DNA of 28,989 nucleotides from Bacteroidales bacterium (GTDB lineage: Bacteria; Bacteroidota; Bacteroidia; Bacteroidales; Paludibacteraceae), in NCBI GenBank assembly GCA_900767595.1, contig CAAFZS010000067.1, positions 1 through 28,989 on the forward strand. Direction: 5' to 3'. The position numbers and the translations under genes were made by a program. Within the stretch, counting starts at the first letter, position 1; each line of letters begins with the position of its first letter. The notes under the pieces were generated by a model. The model saw nothing but the letters and a program-made list of their open reading frames with translations. It was not told the origin of the DNA and did not search any database. This document shows, piece after piece, positions 7,118 through 15,400 of the stretch.

Positions 7118-7882
7118 ATGGAATTATATAAAGAGTTTGGTAAGAACATCCTTGTTTCTTTAGGAATCTTTGCGGCCTTGACACTGGTGTTATTAAGTGT
7201 AGAGCAATGGCTAGATATTCATCTGATGATTTGGAATAGTGCCCCGTTTTGCGTCGGGTTTGCCGCCAGTATCATCGGCGTTGGTTATATCCTAACCGTC
7301 AAGAACCCGAATAACTACCTCGGTTTTTATGGTGGTATTGTGATGTCCACTTTATTAGGTGTACAGTTTATTCTCACCCATCAATGGGATTTGGTAATCC
7401 TCTATTTCTGCGTGTTTATACCCTTCCTCATCCGCTCGATTGTAGTGTGGCGTAAAGGAAGAATGAACGCCCAGAGGGCGATTGAGGAAAAAGGATTGAG
7501 GATTGAGGAAACGGGAGGATTGAAACCGGAGTGGTTGAATAGGAAGCAGTTGTGGATTTCGCTTTTGGTAGCGGCTGTTATCATTGGCGGGGATTATGTT
7601 CTCAACACCTTGTGCATCTATCACGACGGCTGGAGCGAACACATCTTACTCAAACTCCTTGGAGCCGGACTGATATGCACTTCGACCGAAGCCAATTATT
7701 GGCTCATTTATAAGAAGACGGACGCCTGGATTTGGTGGACGGCTTATGGTATCGTCGGTGTAGCGTTTTATGCCTTATTGCCTGAACCGAACTATTACCT
7801 CGTTATTTTGAATATTGTCTTTATTGTTGTCAATGCCTCTGCCCTTCGGGCTTGGGCAAAGATTACCCCTTGTCATGTATAA
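7118..7882 (+). CDS. PnuC-like membrane transporter
   Basis: The 254-residue protein has about seven hydrophobic segments and resembles PnuC-type vitamin transporters. The resemblance lies in NPNNYLGFYGGIVMSTLLGVQF, in STEANYWLIYKKTDAWIWWTAYGIV and in the aromatic, Asn-containing last helix. PnuC relatives carry nicotinamide riboside, thiamine or riboflavin; which one cannot be told, and no riboswitch precedes the gene. Its stop overlaps the start of the pseudouridine synthase gene. Residues about 114-136, in the hydrophilic loop after RKG, are encoded by a family B repeat that is open in this frame although the reverse-oriented unit GATTGAG easily gives stops. The transporter family is moderately sure. 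Confidence 0.6.
   Translation: MELYKEFGKNILVSLGIFAALTLVLLSVEQWLDIHLMIWNSAPFCVGFAASIIGVGYILTVKNPNNYLGFYGGIVMSTLLGVQFILTHQWDLVILYFCVFIPFLIRSIVVWRKGRMNAQRAIEEKGLRIEETGGLKPEWLNRKQLWISLLVAAVIIGGDYVLNTLCIYHDGWSEHILLKLLGAGLICTSTEANYWLIYKKTDAWIWWTAYGIVGVAFYALLPEPNYYLVILNIVFIVVNASALRAWAKITPCHV
7457..7523 (-). repeat. Family B repeat inside the PnuC-like gene
   Basis: On the minus strand this reads as CTCAATC-type units followed by CAATCGCCCTCTGGGCG and TTCATTCTTCC. The last 28 bases match the copy after xseA at 26 of 28 positions. Here the element lies inside coding sequence in antisense orientation and keeps the frame open across a cytoplasmic or periplasmic loop. Confidence 0.85.
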
Positions 7883-8801
7883 GAAAAAAAAGAATAGCAC
7901 CACGTTGAGGGTACAAGTAGCCGGCACGTTACTCCCCTTCCTTATGGAAAAAATGAGCACTTCCCGTACCTCCGCCAAAGGACTGCTCAGTCGGCGTGTG
8001 GTGATGGTGAACGGGAGTGTGCAGACCCGTCACGATATGCCCCTTAATGTAGGCGACGAAGTGATGATTGTGGCGGCCAAAGGAAATACGGAGTTGCGTC
8101 ACCCTAAGTTACGTATCGTTTATGAGGATAGTGACCTTATTGTGGTAGAGAAGAAAGTGGGACTGCTGACGGCTCCCGTCAATAAAGTGTCCTCAGAGAC
8201 AACCGCCTTAGGTATCTTGAAAGCCTACGTCCGTCATCAAGACCCGAAAGGGGGCGTATATGTCGTTCATCGATTGGATCGCGAGACAAGCGGGTTACTC
8301 GTTTTTGCCAAGAGTCAGGAGTTGCAAGAGTATATGCGTACCTACTGGACAGACCTCGTACGCGCACGCACGTACGTATCTATAATAGAAGGTGTACCCG
8401 AAAAGAAAGAGGACACGATTACCACTTGGTTCACCGAAGACGAACAACACGCCATAGTTTATTCCTCACCCGTGGACGATGGGGGAAAGAAAGCCGTTAC
8501 GCACTATAAAGTCTTATCCTCCGTTGTTCCGGAGGATGCCAAAGGATATAGTATGGTGGAGTTACGATTAGAGACCGGACGTACCAACCAGATTCGCGTA
8601 CATATGGCCTCAATAGGTCATCCTGTGGTAGGCGATCGTAAGTATGGTCACGGAAATGAGCAGTCCCCGATGGACAGGCTTGCCTTACACGCCACTGAGT
8701 TGGCGTTTGTGCACCCCGTGAGCGAACAAGTCGTAAAGTTTACGAGTCCTATTCCACGCGAGTTCCTTGCATTGTGTAAACGCTCTCGTTCACACGAATA
8801 A
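7875..8801 (+). CDS. RluA-family pseudouridine synthase
   Basis: This 308-residue enzyme converts uridines in rRNA or tRNA to pseudouridine. An S4-like RNA-binding domain (about 12-70) precedes the catalytic domain, which holds the RluA signature HRLDRETSGLLVFAK with catalytic Asp135. Substrate binding motifs are LETGRTNQIRVHM and VGDRKYG. I chose the ATG at 7875, which overlaps the stop of the PnuC-like gene by 8 bases (ATGTATAA); upstream in-frame starts would add residues encoded inside that gene. A small palindrome at 8517-8536 encodes what looks like a short extra loop, SSVVPEDA. The 3' end overlaps the convergent cotH gene by 53 bases. Target site unknown. Confidence 0.92.
   Translation: MYKKKKNSTTLRVQVAGTLLPFLMEKMSTSRTSAKGLLSRRVVMVNGSVQTRHDMPLNVGDEVMIVAAKGNTELRHPKLRIVYEDSDLIVVEKKVGLLTAPVNKVSSETTALGILKAYVRHQDPKGGVYVVHRLDRETSGLLVFAKSQELQEYMRTYWTDLVRARTYVSIIEGVPEKKEDTITTWFTEDEQHAIVYSSPVDDGGKKAVTHYKVLSSVVPEDAKGYSMVELRLETGRTNQIRVHMASIGHPVVGDRKYGHGNEQSPMDRLALHATELAFVHPVSEQVVKFTSPIPREFLALCKRSRSHE
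8517..8536 (+). repeat. Palindrome inside the pseudouridine synthase gene
   Basis: TCCTCCG (8517-8523) and CGGAGGA (8530-8536) form a perfect 7-bp stem around TTGTTC. It encodes about residues 215-221, where family members, as I remember them, have a tighter turn between HYKVL and YSMVEL. It may be a small palindromic insertion or chance. Confidence 0.4.
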
Positions 8802-10497
8802 GCAATTGGCTATTCTCAAATACTTTGCGATGACACGAGGCAGAACCTTGTGTCATTGTTTTTATGTCCGCTCCCGGATCGGGCTTGCCATTGCCCCATT
8901 TCGTTTTCAGCCAATTCACACGGCTATCAATGAGGCGGATGACCTCTTGGCAACGTTGGGTTACGTTATCATTACCATATTGGGGCCAACGAGCCTTGTC
9001 ATTGGCTGCCGCAGCGGCTATATGGTTGGCATAGTCCGTTAGATAAGACTTATAATTTGCATATTCGTAGTAGAGGAAATGCTGCCAAGCCTTAATGAGC
9101 GTTTGGTGGAAATTATCGTGGGTATTCATCTGTCCTACGAAGTTTTGCGGAGCATAAGGGAATTCTTCGTATATCCATGTTTGGTTCATATTAAAGAAGG
9201 AGTTACCGAAGTCCCACACGGGTCCCCAGAACCATTTAGCATCGGCACCCATATCTTTGTAGAAATAGCAAGAACCGTGGTAACTCTCGCGATTGCCCAT
9301 CAGTTCTTGGACGATATAGAAACGGGCGGCAGACTCTATATCTACTTTGTTGGCAAAAGCAGCGTCGGTGCCATAGATAGCTTGGTCAAGGGACACAATA
9401 GCATTATTGATATACTCCCATTGTTGGGTAGAGGTCTCCTCGGGTGTATGTAAGGTTGCCCAAATCTGCGAGCCGTTGCCCTCTTGTTTATGGACTTGCA
9501 GAGGTTCGTCCTCCCAATAGTTATCTATCTCCATAAGCCAACCGCCGGTGATAGAATCGGCGTTGGTGCAGTTGTCGGGTTGTTCGACGATGTTCACGCG
9601 GTCTTTATCCACACGAATGATTTCCGTCAAGAAATACAGGCCCCAATATTGTCCGTTGAGTACGAGTTCTACGGCTTCGTGTTTGGGTGTCCAAGCCATC
9701 TCAAGGTGTTCGCTAAACCAGAATCCGCTGGGGTTCTTTAAGAAACCGAACGTATCGTCCGCGTGGGCAAGCAAAGCAAAGTGTTTGGACTTCTTGAGTC
9801 CCATCAAAGCGGTTTTATTATTCAGTTTGATACGGAACGGTTTCTTATCAAAATCCCTCCACGTATAGTTACCGCGCCCTTTAATCTGCATCGTATCGGG
9901 TTGATCCTTGGAGGCGATGGATTTATACTCTTCTATGCCCTTATTATCGAGCCAATAATAGGCTTTAAGATAGGTCTCTTTTGATTCGATAGGTTTGCTA
10001 TCCTTGGTATTGATATAAAGGACGGGGAGTGTACCCGAAGGCTCCGCTTTAGGTTGGGTGAGCGGTTGCCACGAGCCTTGTGCCCATTGGTCGTTATTAT
10101 TAGGGACAAAAATCTGTCCTGTAGGTATATCGTCTGTTCGGGTAGCCGTCCTTTTCTCGTTGCGGTCATTGGCAATCTCATCTTTCAGCGCACTGATAGA
10201 TTTATTATTATATGTACCATCCGCCAGGGCTGTTTCGGCAAAGAAATAACGGTCTATACCCAAAACAGTAGAGTTCATTGTCAGAGAGAGGGTGGTGTTC
10301 TTGTTCCAACCTTGGATATCGGCACTCAGGTTTGACATCGTTACGATATAGGAAGCCGTGTTTGTTCCATACACGAACTTGACCGAACGGTATTGTGTTT
10401 TGGAGTTATCGTAATAGAATGTTCCTGACGGAATCGTTAGTGCGTTCAGAACGGAACTACAAAGGATGAGTAAGAATAACAAACCTTGCTTTTTCAT
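8749..10497 (-). CDS. CotH-like kinase-fold protein, secreted
   Basis: The 582-residue protein has a signal peptide (about 1-19), an N-terminal segment without clear family (20-150), and a CotH-type domain (about 165-510). CotH marks are KGRGNYTWRDFDKKPFRIKL, the NGQYWGLYFLTEII segment and the WGPVWDFGNSFF motif with its metal-binding Asp. CotH of spore formers is a secreted protein kinase; the substrates in Bacteroidales are unknown. The last 25 residues, KVFENSQLLIRVNESVYTMQGTRVE, follow the pattern K-x-x-x-NGQLxI...Y-x-x-x-G-x-x seen at the ends of many Bacteroidales exported proteins, so type IX secretion or an allied sorting route is likely. The start overlaps the trmD stop (ATGA). Confidence 0.85.
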   Translation of the reverse strand: MKKQGLLFLLILCSSVLNALTIPSGTFYYDNSKTQYRSVKFVYGTNTASYIVTMSNLSADIQGWNKNTTLSLTMNSTVLGIDRYFFAETALADGTYNNKSISALKDEIANDRNEKRTATRTDDIPTGQIFVPNNNDQWAQGSWQPLTQPKAEPSGTLPVLYINTKDSKPIESKETYLKAYYWLDNKGIEEYKSIASKDQPDTMQIKGRGNYTWRDFDKKPFRIKLNNKTALMGLKKSKHFALLAHADDTFGFLKNPSGFWFSEHLEMAWTPKHEAVELVLNGQYWGLYFLTEIIRVDKDRVNIVEQPDNCTNADSITGGWLMEIDNYWEDEPLQVHKQEGNGSQIWATLHTPEETSTQQWEYINNAIVSLDQAIYGTDAAFANKVDIESAARFYIVQELMGNRESYHGSCYFYKDMGADAKWFWGPVWDFGNSFFNMNQTWIYEEFPYAPQNFVGQMNTHDNFHQTLIKAWQHFLYYEYANYKSYLTDYANHIAAAAANDKARWPQYGNDNVTQRCQEVIRLIDSRVNWLKTKWGNGKPDPGADIKTMTQGSASCHRKVFENSQLLIRVNESVYTMQGTRVE

Positions 10498-11177
10498 AAT
10501 GATTCTTCTAATAAGTCGGGGCGACGTTCTTTGGTATGTTCAAGCGACTGCTCGTAGAGCCAGTCAGCAATCTTTGCTTCGTTACCGCTAATGAGGATGT
10601 CCGGCACTTTCCATCCCTTATATTCGGCGGGACGGGTATAGACACCGGCTTCAAGCAGACCGTCTTGGAAGGAGTCGTTGAGTGCAGACTCCACATCGCC
10701 TAGGGCTCCCGGAAGTAATCTCACGATAGCATCGGTCATAATAGCCGCAGGCATCTCGCCTCCGGTAAGCACATAATCGCCTATCGTATATTCCTTGGTA
10801 ATGAGGTGGTCGCGTACCCGTTGGTCCACACCCTTATAGTGCCCACAGAGGATGATGATATTCTGTTTAAGTGACAGGTTGTTTGCCTCTTTTTGGGTGA
10901 AACGTTCGCCATCGGGAGCGGTAAAGATAATCTCGTCGTAGTCCCGTTCCGCTTTAAGGGCACTGATACAACGGTCGATAGGTTCAATCTGAAGCACCAT
11001 ACCCGCGCCAAAACCAAAGGCATAGTCATCGACCTTCCGATGTTTATTGGTGGTGTAATCGCGTAGGTTATGCACATAAATCTCTACCAGCCCTTTATCC
11101 TTTGCCCGTTGGATAATAGAGTGGTTGAGTGGAGATTCCAATAACTCCGGACAAGCTGTTATGATATCTATTCTCAT
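10494..11177 (-). CDS. trmD: tRNA (guanine-37-N1)-methyltransferase
   Basis: This 227-residue SPOUT methyltransferase makes m1G37 in tRNA using S-adenosylmethionine, which prevents frameshifting. Family motifs are MRIDIITACPELLESPLNHS, FGFGAGMVL, the knot segment IILCGHYKGVDQRV and IGDYVLTGGEMPA. The length is normal. Its usual partners rpsP, rimM and rplS are absent; here it follows yidD and overlaps cotH by four bases. Confidence 0.97.
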   Translation of the reverse strand: MRIDIITACPELLESPLNHSIIQRAKDKGLVEIYVHNLRDYTTNKHRKVDDYAFGFGAGMVLQIEPIDRCISALKAERDYDEIIFTAPDGERFTQKEANNLSLKQNIIILCGHYKGVDQRVRDHLITKEYTIGDYVLTGGEMPAAIMTDAIVRLLPGALGDVESALNDSFQDGLLEAGVYTRPAEYKGWKVPDILISGNEAKIADWLYEQSLEHTKERRPDLLEESL

Positions 11178-11208
11178 TCGTTTATTTGTTTAGACATTGA
11201 GGCGTTTA

Positions 11209-11439
11209 TTACGGTACAGGGTCGTAGCCGCTTCCTCCCCAAGGGTTGCATCGAAGGATGCGTTTAACGCCAAGCCAGCCTCCTTTGAAGATTCCGTATT
11301 TCATCACCGCTTCTACCATATATTGGCTACAAGTCGGCGTATATCGGCACGAAGGAGGTGTCAAAGGCGAGATGCAATAGCGGTAGAAATAAACCGGCAA
11401 GAGGAAGATCTTTCGTATGATGGCGTTAAACTTTGGCAA
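11209..11439 (-). CDS. yidD: Membrane protein insertion efficiency factor YidD
   Basis: This small membrane-associated protein aids YidC-dependent insertion. The diagnostic stretch is LPVYFYRYCISPLTPPSCRYTPTCSQYMVEA, followed by RILRCNPWGGSGYDPVP. There is no ATG at the 5' end. I chose the TTG at 11437-11439, which gives an N-terminus of the usual length (76 residues) and overlaps rnpA by 14 bases; a TTG at 11470-11472 would give 87 residues and a 47-base overlap. Coupling with rnpA is the rule in bacteria. Confidence 0.93.
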   Translation of the reverse strand: MPKFNAIIRKIFLLPVYFYRYCISPLTPPSCRYTPTCSQYMVEAVMKYGIFKGGWLGVKRILRCNPWGGSGYDPVP

Positions 11440-11773
11440 GGTGTGTAAGTATTTTAACCATTGCAGACTCAATCACTGCCGAAGGTTGTATTTGTTTATC
11501 CGTATAATAAACAGCAATATGATAGGTGGGCTGCTGAGGCAGTATATCCTTATGCAACCGATAACTCTCCCGCATCCGCCGTCTTAATAAGTTCCTATCT
11601 ACTGCGTGTTTGAACAAGGCTTTAGGAGCCCACAAAAGCACTTGATGATTGGGAACCGAAACAACTGAATAGACCGCGCGAAGAGGCCAAGCGTTAAACC
11701 GTTTCCCCTCTGTTCGTAACGTTTGGATGGCAGACAAGGAACATAGTTTTTCTATTTTGGGGAAATTAGGCAT
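11426..11773 (-). CDS. rnpA: Ribonuclease P protein component
   Basis: This basic 115-residue protein assists the RNase P RNA in removing tRNA 5' leaders. The central RNR-type motif is HAVDRNLLRRRMRESYR (about residues 60-76). The ATG at 11771-11773 overlaps the hemD stop by 8 bases and gives MPNFPKIEKLCS, the usual length; an upstream in-frame ATG at 11836 lies inside hemD and is unlikely. The order DUF4271-hemD-rnpA-yidD is characteristic of Bacteroidales. Confidence 0.96.
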   Translation of the reverse strand: MPNFPKIEKLCSLSAIQTLRTEGKRFNAWPLRAVYSVVSVPNHQVLLWAPKALFKHAVDRNLLRRRMRESYRLHKDILPQQPTYHIAVYYTDKQIQPSAVIESAMVKILTHLAKV

Positions 11774-12506
11774 TCTCCTCCAAGTATTTAGCAATCGCTG
11801 CAGGGATAGACGGACATTGGGGTGTAGGTGCCGCAATCGACACAGGGAATCCCAATTTCTCTAAGGCTTGTTGGGTGTTAGCACCAAAACCGGCAAACAG
11901 ACACTGATCCGGTTTGAGTTTGGGGAAGTTCTTGTGGATGGCGGTAACGCCGGTAGGTGTAAACAGAACTACGAGGTCATAGTCAAAGGGCTTATCTTTC
12001 GGCCACGTTGCAGGAACGGTTCTATACATCACCGCCGGTGTGATGGTAATCTTATGTTCGGCAAACATATTGATAACATCTTTGTTAAGAAGGTCGGACA
12101 TAACCATCATATAACGTTCTTGCGGACGCCTATTCATCGCAGGAAGAAGGTCCAAGAACTGGTTATTCTCACTAAAAAACACCTTACGTTTTCGATACTG
12201 GATGTATTTTTGCAAGTAGTTGCCCACCGCCTCAGAGATACAGTAATAATGCATTGTGTCCGGAATAGTGAGTCGCATCTCCTCGCAAACACGGAAGAAA
12301 TGGTCAATAGCCAGACGTGAGTTAAACAAAACGGCCGTATAGTCAAGCGGATTGATGCGTTGTAGCCTAAACTCTTGTGCATTCAATCCTTCAATAGAGA
12401 TGAGTGGATGAAAGTCGCACTCTACTCCAAACCGTTTTTCCAGGTCTGCATAAGGATTATGATCGCTTTGCGGACGAGGTTGAGATACAAGAATCTTTTT
12501 TATCAT
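11766..12506 (-). CDS. hemD: Uroporphyrinogen-III synthase family protein
   Basis: The 246-residue protein has the two-lobed HemD layout: IKKILVSQPRP at the N-terminus, YTAVLFNSRLAIDHFF in the first lobe, and VVLFTPTGVTAIHKNFP and FAGFGANTQQALEKLGF in the second. HemD cyclises hydroxymethylbilane to uroporphyrinogen III. The homologue at this locus is kept in many Bacteroidales whose haem pathway is incomplete, so its role here may differ. It overlaps DUF4271 upstream by four bases (ATGA) and rnpA downstream by eight. Confidence 0.88.
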   Translation of the reverse strand: MIKKILVSQPRPQSDHNPYADLEKRFGVECDFHPLISIEGLNAQEFRLQRINPLDYTAVLFNSRLAIDHFFRVCEEMRLTIPDTMHYYCISEAVGNYLQKYIQYRKRKVFFSENNQFLDLLPAMNRRPQERYMMVMSDLLNKDVINMFAEHKITITPAVMYRTVPATWPKDKPFDYDLVVLFTPTGVTAIHKNFPKLKPDQCLFAGFGANTQQALEKLGFPVSIAAPTPQCPSIPAAIAKYLEENA

Positions 12507-13141
12507 ATTAGTTTTATTAGTTCATATATGCCGAAGATGGAACCTACTTCTACAATAAGCCAATAAGCAATAAGAGCGAAAAACGATTTCCATCCACGAA
12601 CAAAAAAACGATATAGTTTAATCAAAATAGTGCCTAACCACATCAGCACAGCCACTCCCGAAACGATGAGCCATAGCATTGACCAATCCCACAAGATATA
12701 CAATAGATTGGCTCCATATAAGAACATACACACGAATACCCCCAATGCCATAAAGAAAATAGACGGGAAGCCTTTATTCTTAAGTTTACCCATTCGCTCT
12801 ATCATATACCGAATGCCGCGTCTTAGGAACACCCACGCTACGACTCCTACAAGAATGAGAAGATATTGCGTAAAAGCAAAGGGACCTGATGTATAGACGA
12901 TGATTTGTAAAGAGAGCGCAAAGGTAAGAACGCAAAACAGACGCAAACCCAAAGAGGATTCCCATTGAAGGTCCGTATCGTTGTAAACACGGTCAAAAGA
13001 AGAGAAGGTCACCTTCCGTATGGCACGGAAAATTTTTGGCCTATTAATCGTCACCATAACAAATGATAGCAACGCCACCATTAGTACCCAAACAGGCCAA
13101 CCGGCCGTAACAGGAGATGCTATGAGAGGAGTAAAGTTCAT
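12503..13141 (-). CDS. DUF4271 membrane protein
   Basis: The 212-residue integral membrane protein has about six hydrophobic helices and the family segments DRVYNDTDLQWESSLGLRL and FFVRGWKSFFALIAYWL. DUF4271 is confined to Bacteroidetes and has no proven function that I can state. It is reliably next to hemD, as here. It overlaps the U32 gene upstream and hemD downstream by four bases each, so translation is probably coupled. Confidence 0.88.
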   Translation of the reverse strand: MNFTPLIASPVTAGWPVWVLMVALLSFVMVTINRPKIFRAIRKVTFSSFDRVYNDTDLQWESSLGLRLFCVLTFALSLQIIVYTSGPFAFTQYLLILVGVVAWVFLRRGIRYMIERMGKLKNKGFPSIFFMALGVFVCMFLYGANLLYILWDWSMLWLIVSGVAVLMWLGTILIKLYRFFVRGWKSFFALIAYWLIVEVGSIFGIYELIKLI

Positions 13142-14403
13142 TGCTTGCGTAAAACGAACAGTTTGTCTCCACGATGGAGAAGTTTATCTACTTTAATGGA
13201 GAAATAAGCCCCCTGTCGGATAACCTGTTTCTCTTCTTCCTTACTATTGCGCATACCCTGAGCGACGCACTCGTAAACACCGGTCGTTTCTCCTGTCACC
13301 ATCAGTTCGTCGCCTTCGGAAAGGTGGTCCACCGCCTCAATAAAAAACTCCGCTACATTAAGGTTCTTAAAGAAGTTTGTGCACTTACCCACATACTCTT
13401 TCTTACGGGTCGCACGGGAACCATACTCGTGAGTCCACTCCCCAAGGCGTTGCCCTAAATAATACCCGTCCCAAAAACCGCGATTGAAGACGCGACTCAG
13501 CCGTTCGTTCCAATCCGCTATTCTGTCGGTGATGGCAGGCAACGCATATTCGCCCTGCTGCCAAGCTTCCACCGCTTCGCGATAGCACGACACAACGGTT
13601 TTAACATATTCGGGTCCACGGGCGCGACCTTCTATCTTCAAAACTCGAACACCTGCGTCCAGGAGTTTGTTGAGGAAATGAATCGTCTTCAGATCCTTCG
13701 GGGACATAATATATTGGTTGTCCACCTCCAGTTCGAGGTCGGACTGCTTGTCCTTGACAATATACCCCCTGCGGCATACTTGCATGCACGCTCCCCTATT
13801 GGCACTGGCACCGAGGTTATTGAGACTCAAATAACACTTCCCGCTAACCGCCATACATAAAGCCCCGTGACAGAACATTTCAATACGAATCGGTTGTCCG
13901 TGAGGCCCTACAATATGTTGGTTCTCTATATCTTGATAGATAGCAGCCACTTGGTCTATGTTCAGTTCGCGCGCCAATACCACCACATCAGCAAACTGAG
14001 CATAAAACCGCAACGCTTCCGTATTGGAGATATTGAGTTGGGTGCTCAGATGCACCTCTACACCCACTTGGTTTGCATATTGCAAAACAGCTATGTCCGA
14101 GGCGATGATGGCATCAATGCCCGCCTGTTTGGCGTGATCTACGATGGTGCGCATCAGCGTAAGGTCCTCCGGATACATCACCGTATTAAGGGTGAGATAA
14201 GTCTTTACTCCCGCTTGCTGACATTGCGAAACAATCTTGTGCAAATCCTCCAAGGTGAAGTTCGCAGATGAACGGGCACGCATATTCAGGTACTCTACCC
14301 CAAAATACACACTCGTAGCACCGGCTTCGATGGCGGCAGCCAGACTCTCCCAGCACCCTACGGGTGCCATTATTTCTATATTTCTTTCACTTTCCACTTT
14401 CAC
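13138..14403 (-). CDS. U32-family protein (tRNA hydroxylation type)
   Basis: The 421-residue protein belongs to the so-called peptidase U32 family, whose TrhP/YegQ members take part in prephenate-dependent hydroxylation of U34 in tRNA. A TIM-barrel start, NIEIMAPVGCWESLAAAIEAGA, is followed by the conserved cysteines 178, 183, 190, 206 and 210 in FCHGALCMAVSGKC and NRGACMQVC, likely ligands of an Fe-S cluster. A beta-rich C-terminal domain follows (about 330-421). The start is a GTG lying in a 13-base tandem duplication; a second in-frame GTG two codons on is equally possible, and the ATG at 14370 would cut off the first strand. TrhP versus other U32 subfamilies is not settled. Confidence 0.9.
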   Translation of the reverse strand: MKVESERNIEIMAPVGCWESLAAAIEAGATSVYFGVEYLNMRARSSANFTLEDLHKIVSQCQQAGVKTYLTLNTVMYPEDLTLMRTIVDHAKQAGIDAIIASDIAVLQYANQVGVEVHLSTQLNISNTEALRFYAQFADVVVLARELNIDQVAAIYQDIENQHIVGPHGQPIRIEMFCHGALCMAVSGKCYLSLNNLGASANRGACMQVCRRGYIVKDKQSDLELEVDNQYIMSPKDLKTIHFLNKLLDAGVRVLKIEGRARGPEYVKTVVSCYREAVEAWQQGEYALPAITDRIADWNERLSRVFNRGFWDGYYLGQRLGEWTHEYGSRATRKKEYVGKCTNFFKNLNVAEFFIEAVDHLSEGDELMVTGETTGVYECVAQGMRNSKEEEKQVIRQGAYFSIKVDKLLHRGDKLFVLRKQ

Positions 14404-14410
14404 TTTCCAC
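14385..14410 (-). repeat. 13-bp direct duplication at the asd/U32 junction
   Basis: TTTCACTTTCCAC occurs twice without a gap (14385-14397 and 14398-14410). It encodes the end of Asd (VESESGK) and, in another frame, the start of the U32 protein (KVESER). Because 13 is not a multiple of three, a copy-number change would alter the Asd C-terminus and the choice of GTG starts. Confidence 0.85.
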
Positions 14411-15400
14411 TATTAATAGCTCCGCTATTTGTACCGCATTCAGGGCTGCCCCTTTGCGTATCTGGTCACTCACCGTCCAAAGGGTAAGTCCTGTAGGACA
14501 CGTATAGTCCCGTCGTATACGTCCGACAAACACCTCATCCTTACCGCTCAAGAAAAGTGGCATCGGATACGTCTTCGTGGCTGGATCGTCCATCAAAATG
14601 CACCCTTGCATATTGCTTATCGCTTGCTTAACGTTTGCTACATCCAAAGGTTCTTCCGTCTCTATCCACACCGCCTCCGAATGGCAACGCAGGGAAGGAA
14701 CACGCACACAAGTGGCACTTACCTGTACATCCGAATGAAGGATCTTACGGGTCTCATTATGCATCTTCATCTCCTCACGGGTGTAGTCATTATCCATAAA
14801 CACATCAATATGAGGAATGAGGTTATAAGCCAACTGATAAGCAAACTTATTCACCGTAGGTTCTTGACCACGTACAATTTGCGCATATTGCTCTTGTAGT
14901 TCTGCCATCGCTTGAGCTCCGGCACCACTCGCCGCCTGATAAGTGGCTACGTGAATACGCTTGATAGGAGACAACTTATGGATGGGAGCCAACGGCATCA
15001 ACATCACAATCGTACTGCAGTTAGGAACAGCAATAATATTGCGTGGATGATTTAATGCGTCCTCTCCATTGATTTCGGGAATAACCAAAGGCACATCCTC
15101 GTCCATGCGGAAACAAGAAGAGTTGTCTATCATCAATGCCCCATAGCGAGTGATATCTCCCGCATATTCCTTGCTTACCGAACCTCCTGCCGAAACAAAG
15201 GCGATATCCACACCCTTAAACTGATCCCCGTGTTGCAATTGCTCCACTACGATATCTTGATTCCCAAAACGATACGTGCGTCCCGCACTGCGTTCCGAGC
15301 CAAACAATCGAAGCGAAGTTACAGGGAAATGCCTTTCTTGTAAGACCTTAATAAGTTCCTGTCCTACGGCTCCCGAAGCACCTACAATAGCAATGTTCAT
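14387..15400 (-). CDS. asd: Aspartate-semialdehyde dehydrogenase
   Basis: This 337-residue enzyme reduces aspartyl phosphate to aspartate semialdehyde with NADPH, the branch point to lysine/diaminopimelate, threonine and methionine. The Rossmann motif is MNIAIVGASGAVGQEL, the catalytic Cys128 is in VPNCSTIVMLMPL, and SSCFRMDEDVPLVIPEIN precedes it. I use the ATG at 15400, which overlaps the fabF stop (ATGA); an in-frame upstream ATG lies inside fabF. Length is normal. The 3' end runs through the 13-bp duplication. Confidence 0.96.
   Translation of the reverse strand: MNIAIVGASGAVGQELIKVLQERHFPVTSLRLFGSERSAGRTYRFGNQDIVVEQLQHGDQFKGVDIAFVSAGGSVSKEYAGDITRYGALMIDNSSCFRMDEDVPLVIPEINGEDALNHPRNIIAVPNCSTIVMLMPLAPIHKLSPIKRIHVATYQAASGAGAQAMAELQEQYAQIVRGQEPTVNKFAYQLAYNLIPHIDVFMDNDYTREEMKMHNETRKILHSDVQVSATCVRVPSLRCHSEAVWIETEEPLDVANVKQAISNMQGCILMDDPATKTYPMPLFLSGKDEVFVGRIRRDYTCPTGLTLWTVSDQIRKGAALNAVQIAELLIVESESGK

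Noticed and set aside
7843..7858. GCCCTTCGGGC palindrome near the end of the PnuC-like gene as another family B copy
   Set aside because: Flanking bases do not match family B, and the encoded helix fits the normal end of the transporter.
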